A stretch of DNA of 64,000 nucleotides from Sarcophilus harrisii (Eukaryota; Chordata; Mammalia; Dasyuromorphia; Dasyuridae), in contig NC_045427.1 of NCBI RefSeq assembly GCF_902635505.1, forward strand, positions 509,967,665-510,031,664, read 5' to 3'. The position numbers and the translations under genes are program-made. Of this stretch, positions 56,501-63,289 are shown piece by piece (within the stretch, counting starts at the first letter, position 1; each line of letters starts with the position of its first letter). The notes under the pieces are model-generated. The model ran no database searches, was not told the DNA's origin, and worked only from the letters and a program-made list of their open reading frames with translations.

Positions 56501-57857
56501 CTAGCATACCCCAGCTTCTAGCTTTAAATTTATGATCCTATGACCATATCAATAATAAAATCAACAGTTCACTGGTAAAACTGATAAAAAAAATTAGGCT
56601 ACCACGTGAAAAAAGGTTTTCTATTGGATAGAACTAGGAACAATTAGAAGTTGAAAAAAAGGCAGATTTTGACTTTGAAATAAATGAAAAAATTTTTCCC
56701 ACAATTAGCATTGTCTAAAAGTAGAATGGGCCTCCTTGGGAGTAATGAAACATCTCATCACTATCATGGGAAAACTGAATGACAATTTGTTGAGGATTCT
56801 ATCAAGGGATTCTTAATCTGATACAGGTTAGAATACATGGTATATACACAAAGATGAAACAGGGAGGCTCCTTTCCTGGAAAAGCTTAGAAAATGAAGTC
56901 GGCCCTCAGTGATGTAGGATGGTTTAAATGTCATACAATTCAGAGGCAAAGGGATTCTCTTGATCATTGTTCAGAGTTACTATGACAGTGAGTTGTGGAG
57001 AATGCCTCAAGCATAGGCCACAATTACATTTTTCTACTTAAATCTGTTCTTTTCCCTCAAATCATATTGTATTGTCCTCAACACCACTTGTCTGGCTTCC
57101 TAAATGGTCCTTCTGCCTCTGGTGTACTGGTGACATCAGGGAGTAGCTTTTATATTTTTAATAGAAAGAGGAAAGAAAATATGCCCTTCATTTTATCCTT
57201 TTTTATTCCTCTTTAGATGGGGAGTCCCTTGAGGACAAAATATTATTTGCCTCTTTTTATATCCTCAGCACTTCACACAGTGAGTGGTACATAGTAGATG
57301 CTCAGTATCTGTTTACTGATTGACTGGCTGACCTTCAAAAATCTATCTCCAACAGAATCATAGTTTTAGAGCCTCTTGGCTTCATTCAAATTTCAGTTCA
57401 AATCCCACCTTCTGCAAGAAACTATTCTAATGTTCTCACTTGTTCTCTTCCTAAACTGACAGTGCCTAACCCTGGAGATTTTCTCTCATCTATAATATAT
57501 ACATGTTGTATGTATATCTTACATGCACATGACGTGACTCCCTCATTAAAAATATGCACTCCTTGTTGAAGATAGAAAGATAGGCAAAAGGGAAGGGAAA
57601 GGTGAGGAGAAGAGGAGAGAAGAAGGGAAGAAAGAGAGGAGAGGAGAGGGGAGGGGAATAAAAGAGAAGAGAGGAAAGAAGAGGAAAGGAGAAGGGAGGA
57701 GAGAGCCTATGTGAAAATGTCCTGGGAAATGTTTAAGATCTGCAGATGACTTACAATCAGCGTCTGCAAAAATAATATTGGGACTCTTCCCTCCAAGCTC
57801 CAGAGTAACTCTCTTCAAATTACTCCTTCCAGCTGCTTCTTGGATCAGTTTTCCAAC
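40654..57857 (-). CDS. ALDH1A2: ALDH1A2, retinal dehydrogenase 2 (3' half of gene, six exons)
   Basis: ALDH1A2 is a cytosolic NAD-dependent homotetrameric enzyme that oxidises all-trans-retinal to all-trans-retinoic acid and is the main embryonic source of retinoic acid. Minus-strand coding segments, in transcript order, are 57755-57857, 55442-55626, 52700-52864, 51301-51458, 50230-50304 and 40654-40726. Together they give 252 codons plus a stop, matching residues 267-518 of the 518-residue human protein as I recall it. The general-base Glu286 motif LELGGKSP, the nucleophile motif [11 protein letters not shown] (Cys320), the cofactor-contact motif EEIFGP and the C-terminus IPQKNS are all visible. 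The isozyme call rests on C-terminal wording that I recall as ALDH1A2-specific rather than ALDH1A1 or ALDH1A3. The frame is intact across all five splice junctions. Exons 1-7 are outside the window. Recalled differences from human are V to I (exon 9), M to V and F to L (exon 11), and F to C plus two V to I (exon 13). Confidence 0.97.
40814..40844. repeat. (CCTAAT)n short tandem repeat
   Basis: Four to five CCTAAT-like units, about 90 bp from the exon 13 acceptor. Similar to but not the vertebrate telomere repeat. Confidence 0.85.
40848..41020. mobile_element. hAT-type MITE copy
   Basis: 'GGTTTTTGAATTTGGATAAG', 'ATTTAGCATTTCCTTCCATT', 'CCCAAAGGGACTCATGACAC', ending 'GTTAAAATTTCTG'. It resembles a hAT MITE whose usual ends are CAGGGGTTCTTAAC. 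It lies in intron 12 close to exon 13. Confidence 0.5.
41155..41290 (-). mobile_element. MIR trace, antisense
   Basis: 'GGAAACTAAGACCCAGGAAA' followed by 'GTCATAGTGGTCCATGCTAG' fits a reversed MIR core. Confidence 0.4.
41945..42215 (+). mobile_element. RTE/BovB-like LINE 3' end
   Basis: Translation gives [20 protein letters not shown], the C-terminal wording of RTE/BovB ORFs, then frame breaks. The tail 'GGAGGATAGAAGGGGTGG' and 'AAGACATGACAACAA' follows. Second copy of the family at 24745-24947. Confidence 0.8.
42355..42665 (+). mobile_element. old repeat unit interrupted by a SINE
   Basis: 'AAGTATTTATTAAGTTCCTA' (42365-42384) is the left part and 'AGATACTGGGAATACATATA' (42625-42645) the right part of one old unit. 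The RTE-tailed SINE at 42390-42612 lies between. Confidence 0.6.
42390..42612 (+). mobile_element. RTE-tailed CORE-SINE
   Basis: 'GATGGTGCAGTGGAACGAAT', 'GGGCCTGGAGTCAAGAAGAC', 'CTCAGTTTCCTTATCAGTAA', 'GGGGTCATGAAGAGTTGGAC'. The tail matches the RTE copy 170 bp upstream. Confidence 0.85.
43205..43395 (+). mobile_element. MIR SINE
   Basis: 'TGGCCTAATGTTTAGAGCAC', 'GAAGACTGAGTTCAAATATC', 'CTGAGCAAGTAACTTC', 'GGGGATTGGACTCTAAGAG'. Confidence 0.7.
43565..43670 (+). mobile_element. L2-type LINE 3' tail
   Basis: Ends 'GTATTCCCAGTACCTAGCAT' where the SINE at 43675 interrupts it; tail words resume at about 43875-43960. Confidence 0.5.
43675..43835 (-). mobile_element. RTE-tailed CORE-SINE, antisense, partial
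   Basis: 'GTTGTTATTCAGTTATATCC', 'CATGACCCCTCATGGGG', 'GGAAACTGAGGCAAACAGTG'. The head is missing. Inserted in L2-like sequence. Confidence 0.8.
44265..44330 (+). mobile_element. (CT)n and L2-type tail trace
   Basis: TCTCTCTC run then 'CCTTGGCATAATAGGTCCTT'. Confidence 0.4.
44981..45154. mobile_element. hAT-type MITE
   Basis: Starts CAGGGGTTCTT, has 'ATTTCAATATAATTGC' and 'TTATTTTATGTATTTAAAA' in the middle, ends 'GTTGTGTCCCTG'. The ends are partly complementary. Old copy. Confidence 0.6.
45305..45485 (+). mobile_element. MIR SINE
   Basis: 'GCAATGGAAAGAACATTGGG', 'TTACTCAAATTACTAAG', 'GGTCCCTTATGATTCTAGCA'. Confidence 0.65.
45879..45916 (+). ncRNA. possible 7SL/Alu-like 5' fragment (relic)
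   Basis: 'GCCAGAAGTGGTAGTTCATA' then 'CCTATAATTCCTGCAACT' aligns with the 7SL 5' end GCCGGGCGCGGTGGC..GCCTGTAATCCCAGC. Nearly all mismatches are G to A or C to T. Only about 38 nt, so chance similarity is possible. Confidence 0.35.
46105..46358 (-). mobile_element. MIR/CORE-SINE, antisense, near full length
   Basis: 'TATCCTTATTTTGCAGATGA', 'TTGCCCAGGGTTACACAATC', 'TTTGAACTCAGGTCTTCCTG', 'CTCTATCCAGTATGCCATC'. Confidence 0.8.
46484..46664. mobile_element. hAT-type MITE
   Basis: Ends AGGGTTTCTTAAC (46486-46498) and GTTAAGAAATTTT (46649-46661) match at 10 of 13 after reverse complement. The middle shares 'ATCTTATTTTATGCAATTAG' type wording with 44981-45154. Confidence 0.65.
47539..47570 (+). 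repeat. 32-A homopolymer
   Basis: Pure A32, immediately followed by MIR-like sequence (47571-47720). On the transcribed strand this is a T/U run. Confidence 0.97.
47571..47720 (+). mobile_element. MIR-like SINE
   Basis: 'GCCTGATTCTAATATATGTG', 'TTAATTTCCTCATCTGAAAA'. Confidence 0.5.
48195..48400 (+). mobile_element. MIR SINE, well preserved
   Basis: 'AACACATTGGATTTGGCATC', 'GGTTTGAATTCCAGCATTTC', 'TGGGTGACCTTGGACAATCC', 'CTAAGGTCCTTTCCAGCACT'. The 96-residue ORF at 48202-48492 lies in it and is not a gene. Confidence 0.8.
48955..49145. mobile_element. hAT-type MITE fragment
   Basis: 'TATTTTGATAACTATATTTA', 'ATAATTGGTTTCATTTCTAA', 'TATTTTATTTTAGGCATTTA' matches the same MITE middle as 44981-45154. 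Ends unclear. Confidence 0.45.
49250..49500 (+). mobile_element. RTE-tailed CORE-SINE, full length
   Basis: 'CCAGGCCTGGAGTTTAGGAA', 'GTGACCCTGAGTAAGCCACT', 'CTTTGCCAAGAAAAACCCCA', 'AAGAATTGGACACTACTGAA'. Confidence 0.85.
49690..49800 (+). mobile_element. CORE-SINE head
   Basis: 'TGGAGGCAACATGGTTGAGC', 'GTAGAATGACCTGGCTTCAA'. 3' part lost. Confidence 0.6.
49905..50107 (+). mobile_element. RTE-tailed SINE
   Basis: 'GGAGGCAATTAGGTGGCTCA', 'AATTCAAATCCAACCTCAAA', 'TCTTTGCCAAGAAAACCCCA', ending 'GACTGAACAACAACAGA'. Ends about 120 bp from exon 12. Confidence 0.85.
50230..50304 (-). CDS. ALDH1A2: ALDH1A2 exon 12
   Basis: 75 nt. It completes Trp and encodes [20 protein letters not shown] and NGRE plus two bases of Met. 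The acceptor is a ten-T tract ending in CATTCAG and the donor is AAT|GTAAGT. It is too short and start-codon-poor for ordinary ORF calling, but protein match, phase and splice sites agree. Confidence 0.97.
50465..51110 (+). mobile_element. old interspersed repeat, long copy, interrupted by a SINE
   Basis: Starts 'CACTTGCTAAATGCCTATTA', resumes after the SINE with 'TTAAAAATCACTGTCCTTGG', then 'GATTATGGAAGGATTGAAAG' and 'AGAAGCAACAGGGAGTACTA'. This is a long copy of the family at 9300-9660. Family name uncertain. Confidence 0.55.
50531..50731 (+). mobile_element. RTE-tailed SINE nested in an older repeat, with target-site duplication
   Basis: 'AGGGGCAGTTAGATGGCCCA', 'AGTGACCCTGGGCAAGTCAC', 'GTATCTTTGCCAAGAAAATC', 'AAAGAATTGGACAGGAATGA'. 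Flanks GGGATAAAAA (50521-50530) and GAGATAAAAA (50732-50741) match at 9 of 10. Confidence 0.85.
51301..51458 (-). CDS. ALDH1A2: ALDH1A2 exon 11
   Basis: 158 nt, from [10 protein letters not shown] to MQAGTV plus two bases of Trp. It follows exon 10's KEE to make the family motif EEIFGP, whose Glu contacts the nicotinamide ribose in ALDH structures. Acceptor TTGTTGCAG, donor TTG|GTGAGT. I read Val and Leu where I recall Met and Phe in human (FKTVDEV and NSDLGLV). Confidence 0.97.
51459..52699 (-). other. ALDH1A2: ALDH1A2 intron 10
   Basis: 1241 nt. It starts with the non-consensus donor GTACCA on the exon 10 side. It contains short TG/TA-rich stretches (51550-51605, 51800-51835) and a MIR-like tail at about 52170-52330. 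Nothing else recognised. Confidence 0.9.
52700..52864 (-). CDS. ALDH1A2: ALDH1A2 exon 10
   Basis: 165 nt, exactly 55 codons in phase 0, from [10 protein letters not shown] to MRIAKEE. The acceptor is strong (T-run then CTAG). The donor reads GAG|GTACCA, which lacks the usual purine-A-G-T after GT and so looks weak. Because the exon is a multiple of three in phase 0, skipping it would keep the frame but delete 55 residues of the catalytic-domain region. Confidence 0.96.
52935..53055 (+). mobile_element. old interspersed-repeat unit
   Basis: 'TTGACATGTATTAAGCATCT', 'GATTCTAGAGATACAAAGAC', 'GTTCTTACTCTCAAATAGCT': same family as 9300-9660. Confidence 0.5.
53058..53200. repeat. TA/TG/CA alternating microsatellite
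   Basis: TATATA, CATGTA and GTGCAT words throughout. The 61-residue Ile/Tyr/Cys-rich ORF over it is spurious. Confidence 0.9.
55442..55626 (-). CDS. ALDH1A2: ALDH1A2 exon 9 (catalytic cysteine exon)
   Basis: 185 nt. It completes Leu301 (T|TG across the junction) and encodes [10 protein letters not shown] through TTEQGPQ. It contains [12 protein letters not shown], which fits the ALDH cysteine active-site pattern; the second Cys is the nucleophile (Cys320). The acceptor is CTTGCAG with a short pyrimidine tract and the donor is CAG|GTAAGA, near consensus. Confidence 0.97.
55780..55880. repeat. intron 8 direct duplication, copy 1
   Basis: Shares 'TGACATCAGGGAGTAGCTTT' and then 'TTAACAGGAAGAGGAAGG' type sequence with 57114-57216, at roughly 80% identity by eye. 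Confidence 0.8.
56095..56275 (+). mobile_element. MIR SINE
   Basis: 'GAACCTGGGAAAGTCAATTA', 'TGTTTCATCATCTGAGAAAT', 'CTTCAAGGTCCCTTCCAGCC'. Confidence 0.7.
57114..57216. repeat. intron 8 direct duplication, copy 2
   Basis: Second copy, 1.33 kb from the first, same orientation. It runs directly into an L2-type 3' tail at 57217. Confidence 0.8.
57217..57545 (+). mobile_element. L2-type LINE 3' fragments
   Basis: A tail at 57220-57330 ('GAGTCCCTTGAGGACAAAAT', 'CACTTCACACAGTGAGTGG', 'GATGCTCAGTATCTG') is followed by another L2 3' segment at 57360-57545 ('TTTCAGTTCAAATCCCACCT'). Confidence 0.6.
57586..57705 (+). repeat. homopurine block beside exon 8
   Basis: 118 of 120 bases are A or G on the plus strand, so the ALDH1A2 pre-mRNA carries a 120-nt pyrimidine tract beginning 49 nt past the exon 8 donor. 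Such tracts can form triplex DNA and bind pyrimidine-tract proteins. Confidence 0.95.
57755..57857 (-). CDS. ALDH1A2: ALDH1A2 exon 8 (Glu286 active-site exon)
   Basis: 103 nt encoding [10 protein letters not shown] through FADAD plus the first base of Leu301. The acceptor is a good pyrimidine tract ending TTTTAG and the donor is GTAAGT. The exon carries the aldehyde dehydrogenase glutamate signature LELGGKSP; its Glu (286 in human numbering) acts as general base. A homopurine block on the plus strand begins 49 nt past the donor. Confidence 0.97.
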
Positions 57858-58639
57858 CTAAAAGAAAAGGAAACAGAGAAAGGTTTTACATGCACTATCA
57901 TTGAGAATTAGCAGCTACAGCCTGCTATGGACAGCCATAGGTTGTCACAGTAAATAACTGTGTATTGAAGATTTATTGGTAGAATAACACAGAGAAAACT
58001 CACAGGTCCTTGCCCAGAAGATGACAATGGACAAGATACTAAACGTTTCAATGAAAAATGTGCTTTAAGATCTGCGGAAATATATTGAAGAGTTGTTTTA
58101 CTATCATAGCTAGAATGAATAGGAAAAAGAGAAGAGGGGAGGGGAGTCTAATCTAGTACCTTCAGCACTGAGTGATCTTTTCTCCAAGTAACTGGCAGGC
58201 ACATCAAGGCCCAAATTAGCACAGTGAGATTTCTAAACTTGGATCATGGCCTTGGTATTCAGATTTTGGCCTTTAAAGAAAGCCAAACTGTTCTCTACTT
58301 TTTATATCAAAAAGCAACTACATGTACAATTATGGATGAATATAAAACATATTATTCAAGTGTTCTTTTAAAAAAAATCAGGTATTACAATAAACTAATG
58401 AATAAACTATATATAGAGTAAGGAGCTATATTTCATATAGCTTATATTTTTGGTGTGAAATTAAAAAGGGCAATCCTAGACCCAGAAAAGAAATGAAAAA
58501 ATAAACTTCTCCTCTCCTTGAGGATTGAGGACAGGGGAATTGTGTAATGTTACATAAATAGACATAAAGTCTTCAAGAAAGTTTTTTGATCCTCTCCTTG
58601 ATGGCACTCTCATTAGACATTTACTTCAAGAATATTTAC

Positions 58640-58955
58640 TTGCTATCCTCCAAGCATGGAATGCTCTTCCTCTTCACTTTGTTCTCCTGGCTTCTCTGGC
58701 TTTCTTCTTCTCCAAGTTAAAATCCCACTTTTCTCAATCTTTTTTTAATGCTAATGTCTTTCCTCTGAAATTATCTCCAATATATCATATCGATAAAAAG
58801 ATATCTTCTTCTTCATTGTTATTTGCATGTTGTCTCTCTCATTTGACCATAAGCCTCATGAGAGCAAGAACTGGTTTTGGCTTTTTTTTTAATCCTCAAT
58901 CTTTGGCAGGGTATCTGGCATATAATAAGCAATTAATAATTGCTTATTGACTGAT
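58640..58955 (+). mobile_element. L2-type LINE 3' end
   Basis: 'AGCATGGAATGCTCTTCCTC', 'AAGTTAAAATCCCACTTTTC', 'TAAGCCTCATGAGAGCAAGA', 'GGTATCTGGCATATAATAAG'. Confidence 0.65.
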
Positions 58956-59494
58956 CATTACAAGGAATGGCTACTGGTTGGGAGGAGAGAGGGAAAGGAA
59001 GTATGATTTGAAATGACTGAACATAAAAATAAAAGACATCCACAATACTATTTTTTAAGGCTAAGTATTATGATGTGGTTCCTTTAATATAATTTTAGAA
59101 CTGGAAAGTGGTCAATATAGTTCCTTACTCCATGTAGGACTCCTTAACAGTATTCCAGACAGCTATGGGGCTACTTTTAATATTAAATTATAGTCCTATA
59201 TTACTTATCCAGAATCTGACCCAAGTAACCAGAATTGGATTTGAAAGAGAGTTGGTTGAAAGCGTGTCATAATTTTCATATAGAACAAATAAGTGCTGTG
59301 CTTGGTTAGGTTGGTGACCAAAAGACTAGAGAAATGGAGCATTTAAGATACTGGGAAGCAGAAGATGGGAGAATTAAGAAAGAATGAAAACATCAAGGAA
59401 TGGTTGGTGAGGGATACTTCAGGAAAAGGGAGACCAATGGACAGGGCAACAGTGAGAAATGGTATAAAGGTACTAAAGCAAATTGAGGCAGTAT

Positions 59495-59795
59495 GACAAT
59501 TAGCATTTATTAAGCATCTAGTGTGTGATGAGCATTGTGCTAAAACTGGGGATTCAGAGAAAGGCAAAAAGAAGTTCCTGCTCTCAAGGAGCTGCCCGTC
59601 TAATAGTGGGAGACAACATGCAAACAATGTATGTAAAGGATAAATTGATAGTGTCTGAAGGGAAAGATCTCTGGCTTTTCATCCAGAGGATTTGGGTTCT
59701 GCTGCTTACTTTGCTATTTGCTATCTTAAGTAAAATAATACATGTAAAATGTTTTATAAATTTGACACTCTATAAATAGCAATTGTTGTTACTTA
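59495..59795 (+). mobile_element. old repeat unit plus MIR-like fragment
   Basis: 'TTAGCATTTATTAAGCATCT', 'GCTCTCAAGGAGCTGCCCGT', 'GTGGGAGACAACATGCAAAC' (well preserved unit), then MIR words at 59650-59785. Confidence 0.6.
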
Positions 59796-60064
59796 TGTAA
59801 ACTTGAAGTACTTGCTTAGTTTCTATGACTTTAGCTTCATTATATATAAAATGAGGAGTTTGGAAATAATCTCCTTTTCAGATCTAAATCCTATGATGCT
59901 GTGTAAGGTACTAGACAAGGGCAGAGGAAAAAAAGCTGTAACATATCAGGTATGCAATCTATCATACAGTGTATTGTCTTATAAATTACAGTTTTATATC
60001 AATGAGTCAACAAGTATTTACATGTCTAGAACTGATACAAGAAAGCTTCCAAAATAGTAGTGTG

Positions 60065-60150
60065 GGGTTAGAAGGGAGGGAAGGAAGAAGAGAAAGAAGA
60101 GAAGGTAAAGAAGGAAGAGAAAAAGAAGAGAAAGAAAAAGAAGTAGTAGT
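60065..60150 (+). repeat. purine-rich GA tract
   Basis: GGAAGAAG and GAAAAAG words with only a few pyrimidines over about 85 bp, then a short (AGT)n. Confidence 0.85.
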
Positions 60151-60374
60151 AGTACTGAAATTAAAAGGCAAACAAATGACAGCACATCTTAAAGAGGTAA
60201 AGAAGAAAAAAATATGATGCTAGAGAACCATGTTGGCTTGTCCACACTGTATGCCATTAAGGCTCAGAATTTCTATTACTCTTGATCCAAGTAAAGCTGT
60301 CAAATAATAATTATTTTGAATATAGCTAAATCAATAAATCTATCAACAAAAGTATAAGAAGAGTCACTAGAATG

Positions 60375-60560
60375 CAGGCATTGTCCTGGGCTCTAGGGAT
60401 ACAAAGGCAAAAAAGTGACAGTTTCTGTCTACAAGGCAGAAAGCAAAATATTCTATTAGGGGAGAGGTGAAGTATCTATAAAATGTATATAAATACAATC
60501 CAAACTGAACACCCATTAAGTACCTAGAACTGTGCTAAATGCTATGAAAAGACAAAAGGT
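60375..60560 (+). mobile_element. two old interspersed-repeat units
   Basis: 'TGGGCTCTAGGGATACAAAG' and 'CCATTAAGTACCTAGAACTG' start two copies of the family at 9300-9660. Confidence 0.45.
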
Positions 60561-60849
60561 GCTTTCAGTCTTATTAAGGAAACAAGATTTAGAAATATGA
60601 AATAATTGAAAAAGAAAACAATACTATGTATAATAAGGTGCCAACAGGTGTGTGTGGTAAAATTCCAAAGTATCATAAGAGGCTAAGAAGGGATGGTGTG
60701 CCCCATCTCTGGTCCAATGCTCTCTGAAAAGGCAAAAGAATCTTTTCAGTAAATGCAGTTTTCTTTAGGATGACTTTCAGAGTTTTAAGTGCACTTCAGC
60801 ACGAGCAAGACGTGTAATCATAAAGGTAAAAGATAATCATGGACTATGA

Positions 60850-61075
60850 AAGTCTTCTTTCTCAATAGTATTTTATTTTTCCAAATACATGTAAAGATAG
60901 TTTCCACATTCATTTTTATAAGATTTTGTTTTCTAAATTTTTTCTTCCTCCTCCCCAAGAAAACAAGCAATTTGATATAGGTTAAAAATATGCACGCCAA
61001 ATATGGAAATATATTTGTCTTATTATGCAAGAAAAATCAGACCAAAAGGTAAAAGTATTGTGCTGTTCACAGTAT
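60850..61075 (-). mobile_element. LINE-1 3' end, antisense
   Basis: 'ATTTTTCCAAATACATGTAA', 'AGTTTCCACATTCATTTTTA', 'AGCAATTTGATATAGGTTAA', 'AATCAGACCAAAAGG': a common marsupial L1 3' UTR end, 5'-truncated. Confidence 0.75.
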
Positions 61076-61704
61076 ACATATGTATGATATGTGTACGTAT
61101 TTTATTTCTTCCTCTGTGCCAAGATTACCTTACTGATGTAACTTATGGACCAGAATATTATTCAGAAAATGAAAAGTGGTCCCTGAAGTCTTCAAGTAAG
61201 TCTTTTTATGTGATATCTTAAGATATAATGCTTATGTCAGAAATCCTTCTAAAAGTAAAATACTAAGAAAGGGTTGGGGGAGAAGGTTTGAAAAGCAGTC
61301 TGTCTCAGTTGTTATTCTTGCTGATATCCTTAATTGGCAACTTAGCTTCTGCAAGTTCTCTCAGTTCTAAGAAGCTAGAGATTATCAGTTTTTGCTTCCC
61401 ATTTTTCACTTTCAAAAAGTCAGAAATTAATAATTCTTAGGAGTGAAAATTTCCAGATCCTTCTGGAGTACCTCTCATTGCATAATTTCCAAATAATCAG
61501 AAAAATAAAACTACTTAAGGAAGGACAAGGAAAAGCCCTTTGCCTCACAATATGATCTCAGAAACTTATAAACACTAAATTACATCACAGCTTTCATTAA
61601 ATGTGTTTATTAAGGCTGGTTTTGAGTCTGAGGAATTATTAAGCTTTTTAAGAATGATAGCTGTAAAAGAGAAAAAACTCAGTTAAGTTAAATGTACAAT
61701 AGAG

Positions 61705-61930
61705 ACAGTGCCAGGTAGGAAGTCAGAAAGATTCATCTTCTATGGGTTCAAATTTGGTCTCAGATACTTTCTAGCTGTATGATCCTAGAAAAGTCACCTA
61801 ACCCAGTTTGCTTCAGTTTCTTCATCTGTAAAATGAACTGGAGAAGGAAATGAGAAACCACTCTAGTATCTCTGCCAAGAAAACCCCAAATAGGGTCATA
61901 AAGCATTAAATATGACTGAACAACAACAAT
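61705..61930 (+). mobile_element. RTE-tailed CORE-SINE
   Basis: 'GGTTCAAATTTGGTCTCAGA', 'TTCAGTTTCTTCATCTGTAA', 'GGAGAAGGAAATGAGAAACC', 'AAATATGACTGAACAACAAC'. Confidence 0.85.
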
Positions 61931-61959
61931 ATTCAAGGTGAGAGATAATATCCTTTAGT

Positions 61960-62105
61960 GAAAATAGGTTTGGCCTTGAATTCGGAAGATCTGATTTCAA
62001 GTCCTACCCCTGAAACATAACAGTTGGGTGACTATCTACAAGTCATTTAACTACTCAGTGCCGCCGGGCATTTCCTTAAGATTACCTTACAGAGAAGCAA
62101 TTGAA
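61960..62105 (+). mobile_element. MIR-like SINE
   Basis: 'TTGAATTCGGAAGATCTGAT', 'TTTCAAGTCCTACCCCTGAA', 'TACAAGTCATTTAACTACTC'. Confidence 0.6.
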
Positions 62106-62369
62106 CTAATTTGGTAGAGAGAGTTTCTACCACAGAAGTTTCTTATACTGATGAAATCATTAGGTTCAGATTAAAAATATTTAAATATGCAAGGCAGCAA
62201 TTAACGAGTATATAAAAATAGCTGTGGTAGGGACCCTGCCTTCAAGAACCTTAAAACTTAAAGGTTGGTAGGGAAAATACATATATTTTCTCAAAATACT
62301 TGAGAAAAGCACAAAGGACTATGAAAAATTTTTGTATCAGAATAATAATATTAATGATGACAATGATAA

Positions 62370-62550
62370 CAACTGGCATTTTATTATGTATAAAGCACTG
62401 TGCTAAGGGCTTTACAATCATTATCTCATTTGATCCTCATAACAATTTGTAGGTGCTATAATTATCTTCATTTTACAGATGAGGAAACTGTGGCAATCAG
62501 GACTTAAGTGACTTTCTCAGGGTAGCAATGATAGAAAATGTCAGAACTAT
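62370..62550 (-). mobile_element. MIR SINE, antisense
   Basis: 'GCACTGTGCTAAGGGCTTTA', 'TATCTCATTTGATCCTCATA', 'CATTTTACAGATGAGGAAAC'. Confidence 0.75.
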
Positions 62551-62599
62551 TTGCCTACAAGTACCAATCAAATTGCACAATTCACTATCAGTCAATATA

Positions 62600-62765
62600 C
62601 CACTTCTAAGGTTAGAAAGGACTTGAGATATTTAATACAAGCAGTTCATTTTACAGATCAGGAAATTATAGACCCAAAGAGGTTGTGACTTGCTTAAATT
62701 ACATTGGTAATGATCATCAGAGGAAGGATTTGAAAATAGGTTCTCTGATTCCAGAGGCCGTTTCC
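62600..62765 (-). mobile_element. MIR-like SINE, antisense
   Basis: 'CATTTTACAGATCAGGAAAT', 'GACTTGCTTAAATTACATTG', 'GGTTCTCTGATTCCAGAGGC'. Confidence 0.6.
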
Positions 62766-63084
62766 TGTTCCCTTCAAACTCCCAGCCCTTGAAACACTTT
62801 ATCTCTTCAACAAATTCTTGGGTTGTTTATTTTTTGAATGCAAAGGAAAGATGTAAGCACAACACTATGAAAATTTTGAGGAAGAAGCAATCACTTTCAG
62901 CTAAATGAAATCAGGAAAGATGTCATGGAGGAAGTGGCAAATGGGACATCTTCATGAAGACAGGAGGTCCACAAGTGCTAGTCATTGAACACTTTTTTCA
63001 AGTATTTGAAAAATACTTGATTTTTTCAGTATTGTTATCAATTGCACTGATTTTTCGCCTTTTCTAAAATAAACGTGCTGATTC

Positions 63085-63282
63085 ATTAATCCCAAACCAT
63101 TTGGGATTTTCTGTCAAAGATACTGAAGTGGTTTGCCATTTCCTTCTCCAGCTCATTTTACAGAGGAGGAAACAAGGCAAACATGGTTAAGTGACTTGAT
63201 CAACACCCAGCTAATAAGTATTCTAGGCCAGATTTAGATTCAGGAAGGTGAGTCTTCCTGACTCTAGGCAATTGTACCATGG
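63085..63282 (-). mobile_element. RTE-tailed CORE-SINE, antisense, tail truncated
   Basis: 'GAAGTGGTTTGCCATTTCCT', 'TCCAGCTCATTTTACAGAGG', 'GTGAGTCTTCCTGACTCTAG', ending near 'TGTACCATGGA'. Confidence 0.8.
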
Positions 63283-63289
63283 AACTATT

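Larger units (their letters stand above)
55627..57754 (-). other. ALDH1A2: ALDH1A2 intron 8
   Basis: 2128 nt. It contains a pair of about 100-bp direct copies (55780-55880 and 57114-57216), a MIR, L2 3' fragments and a 120-nt homopurine block close to exon 8. From 56280 to 57110 nothing is recognised. Confidence 0.9.
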
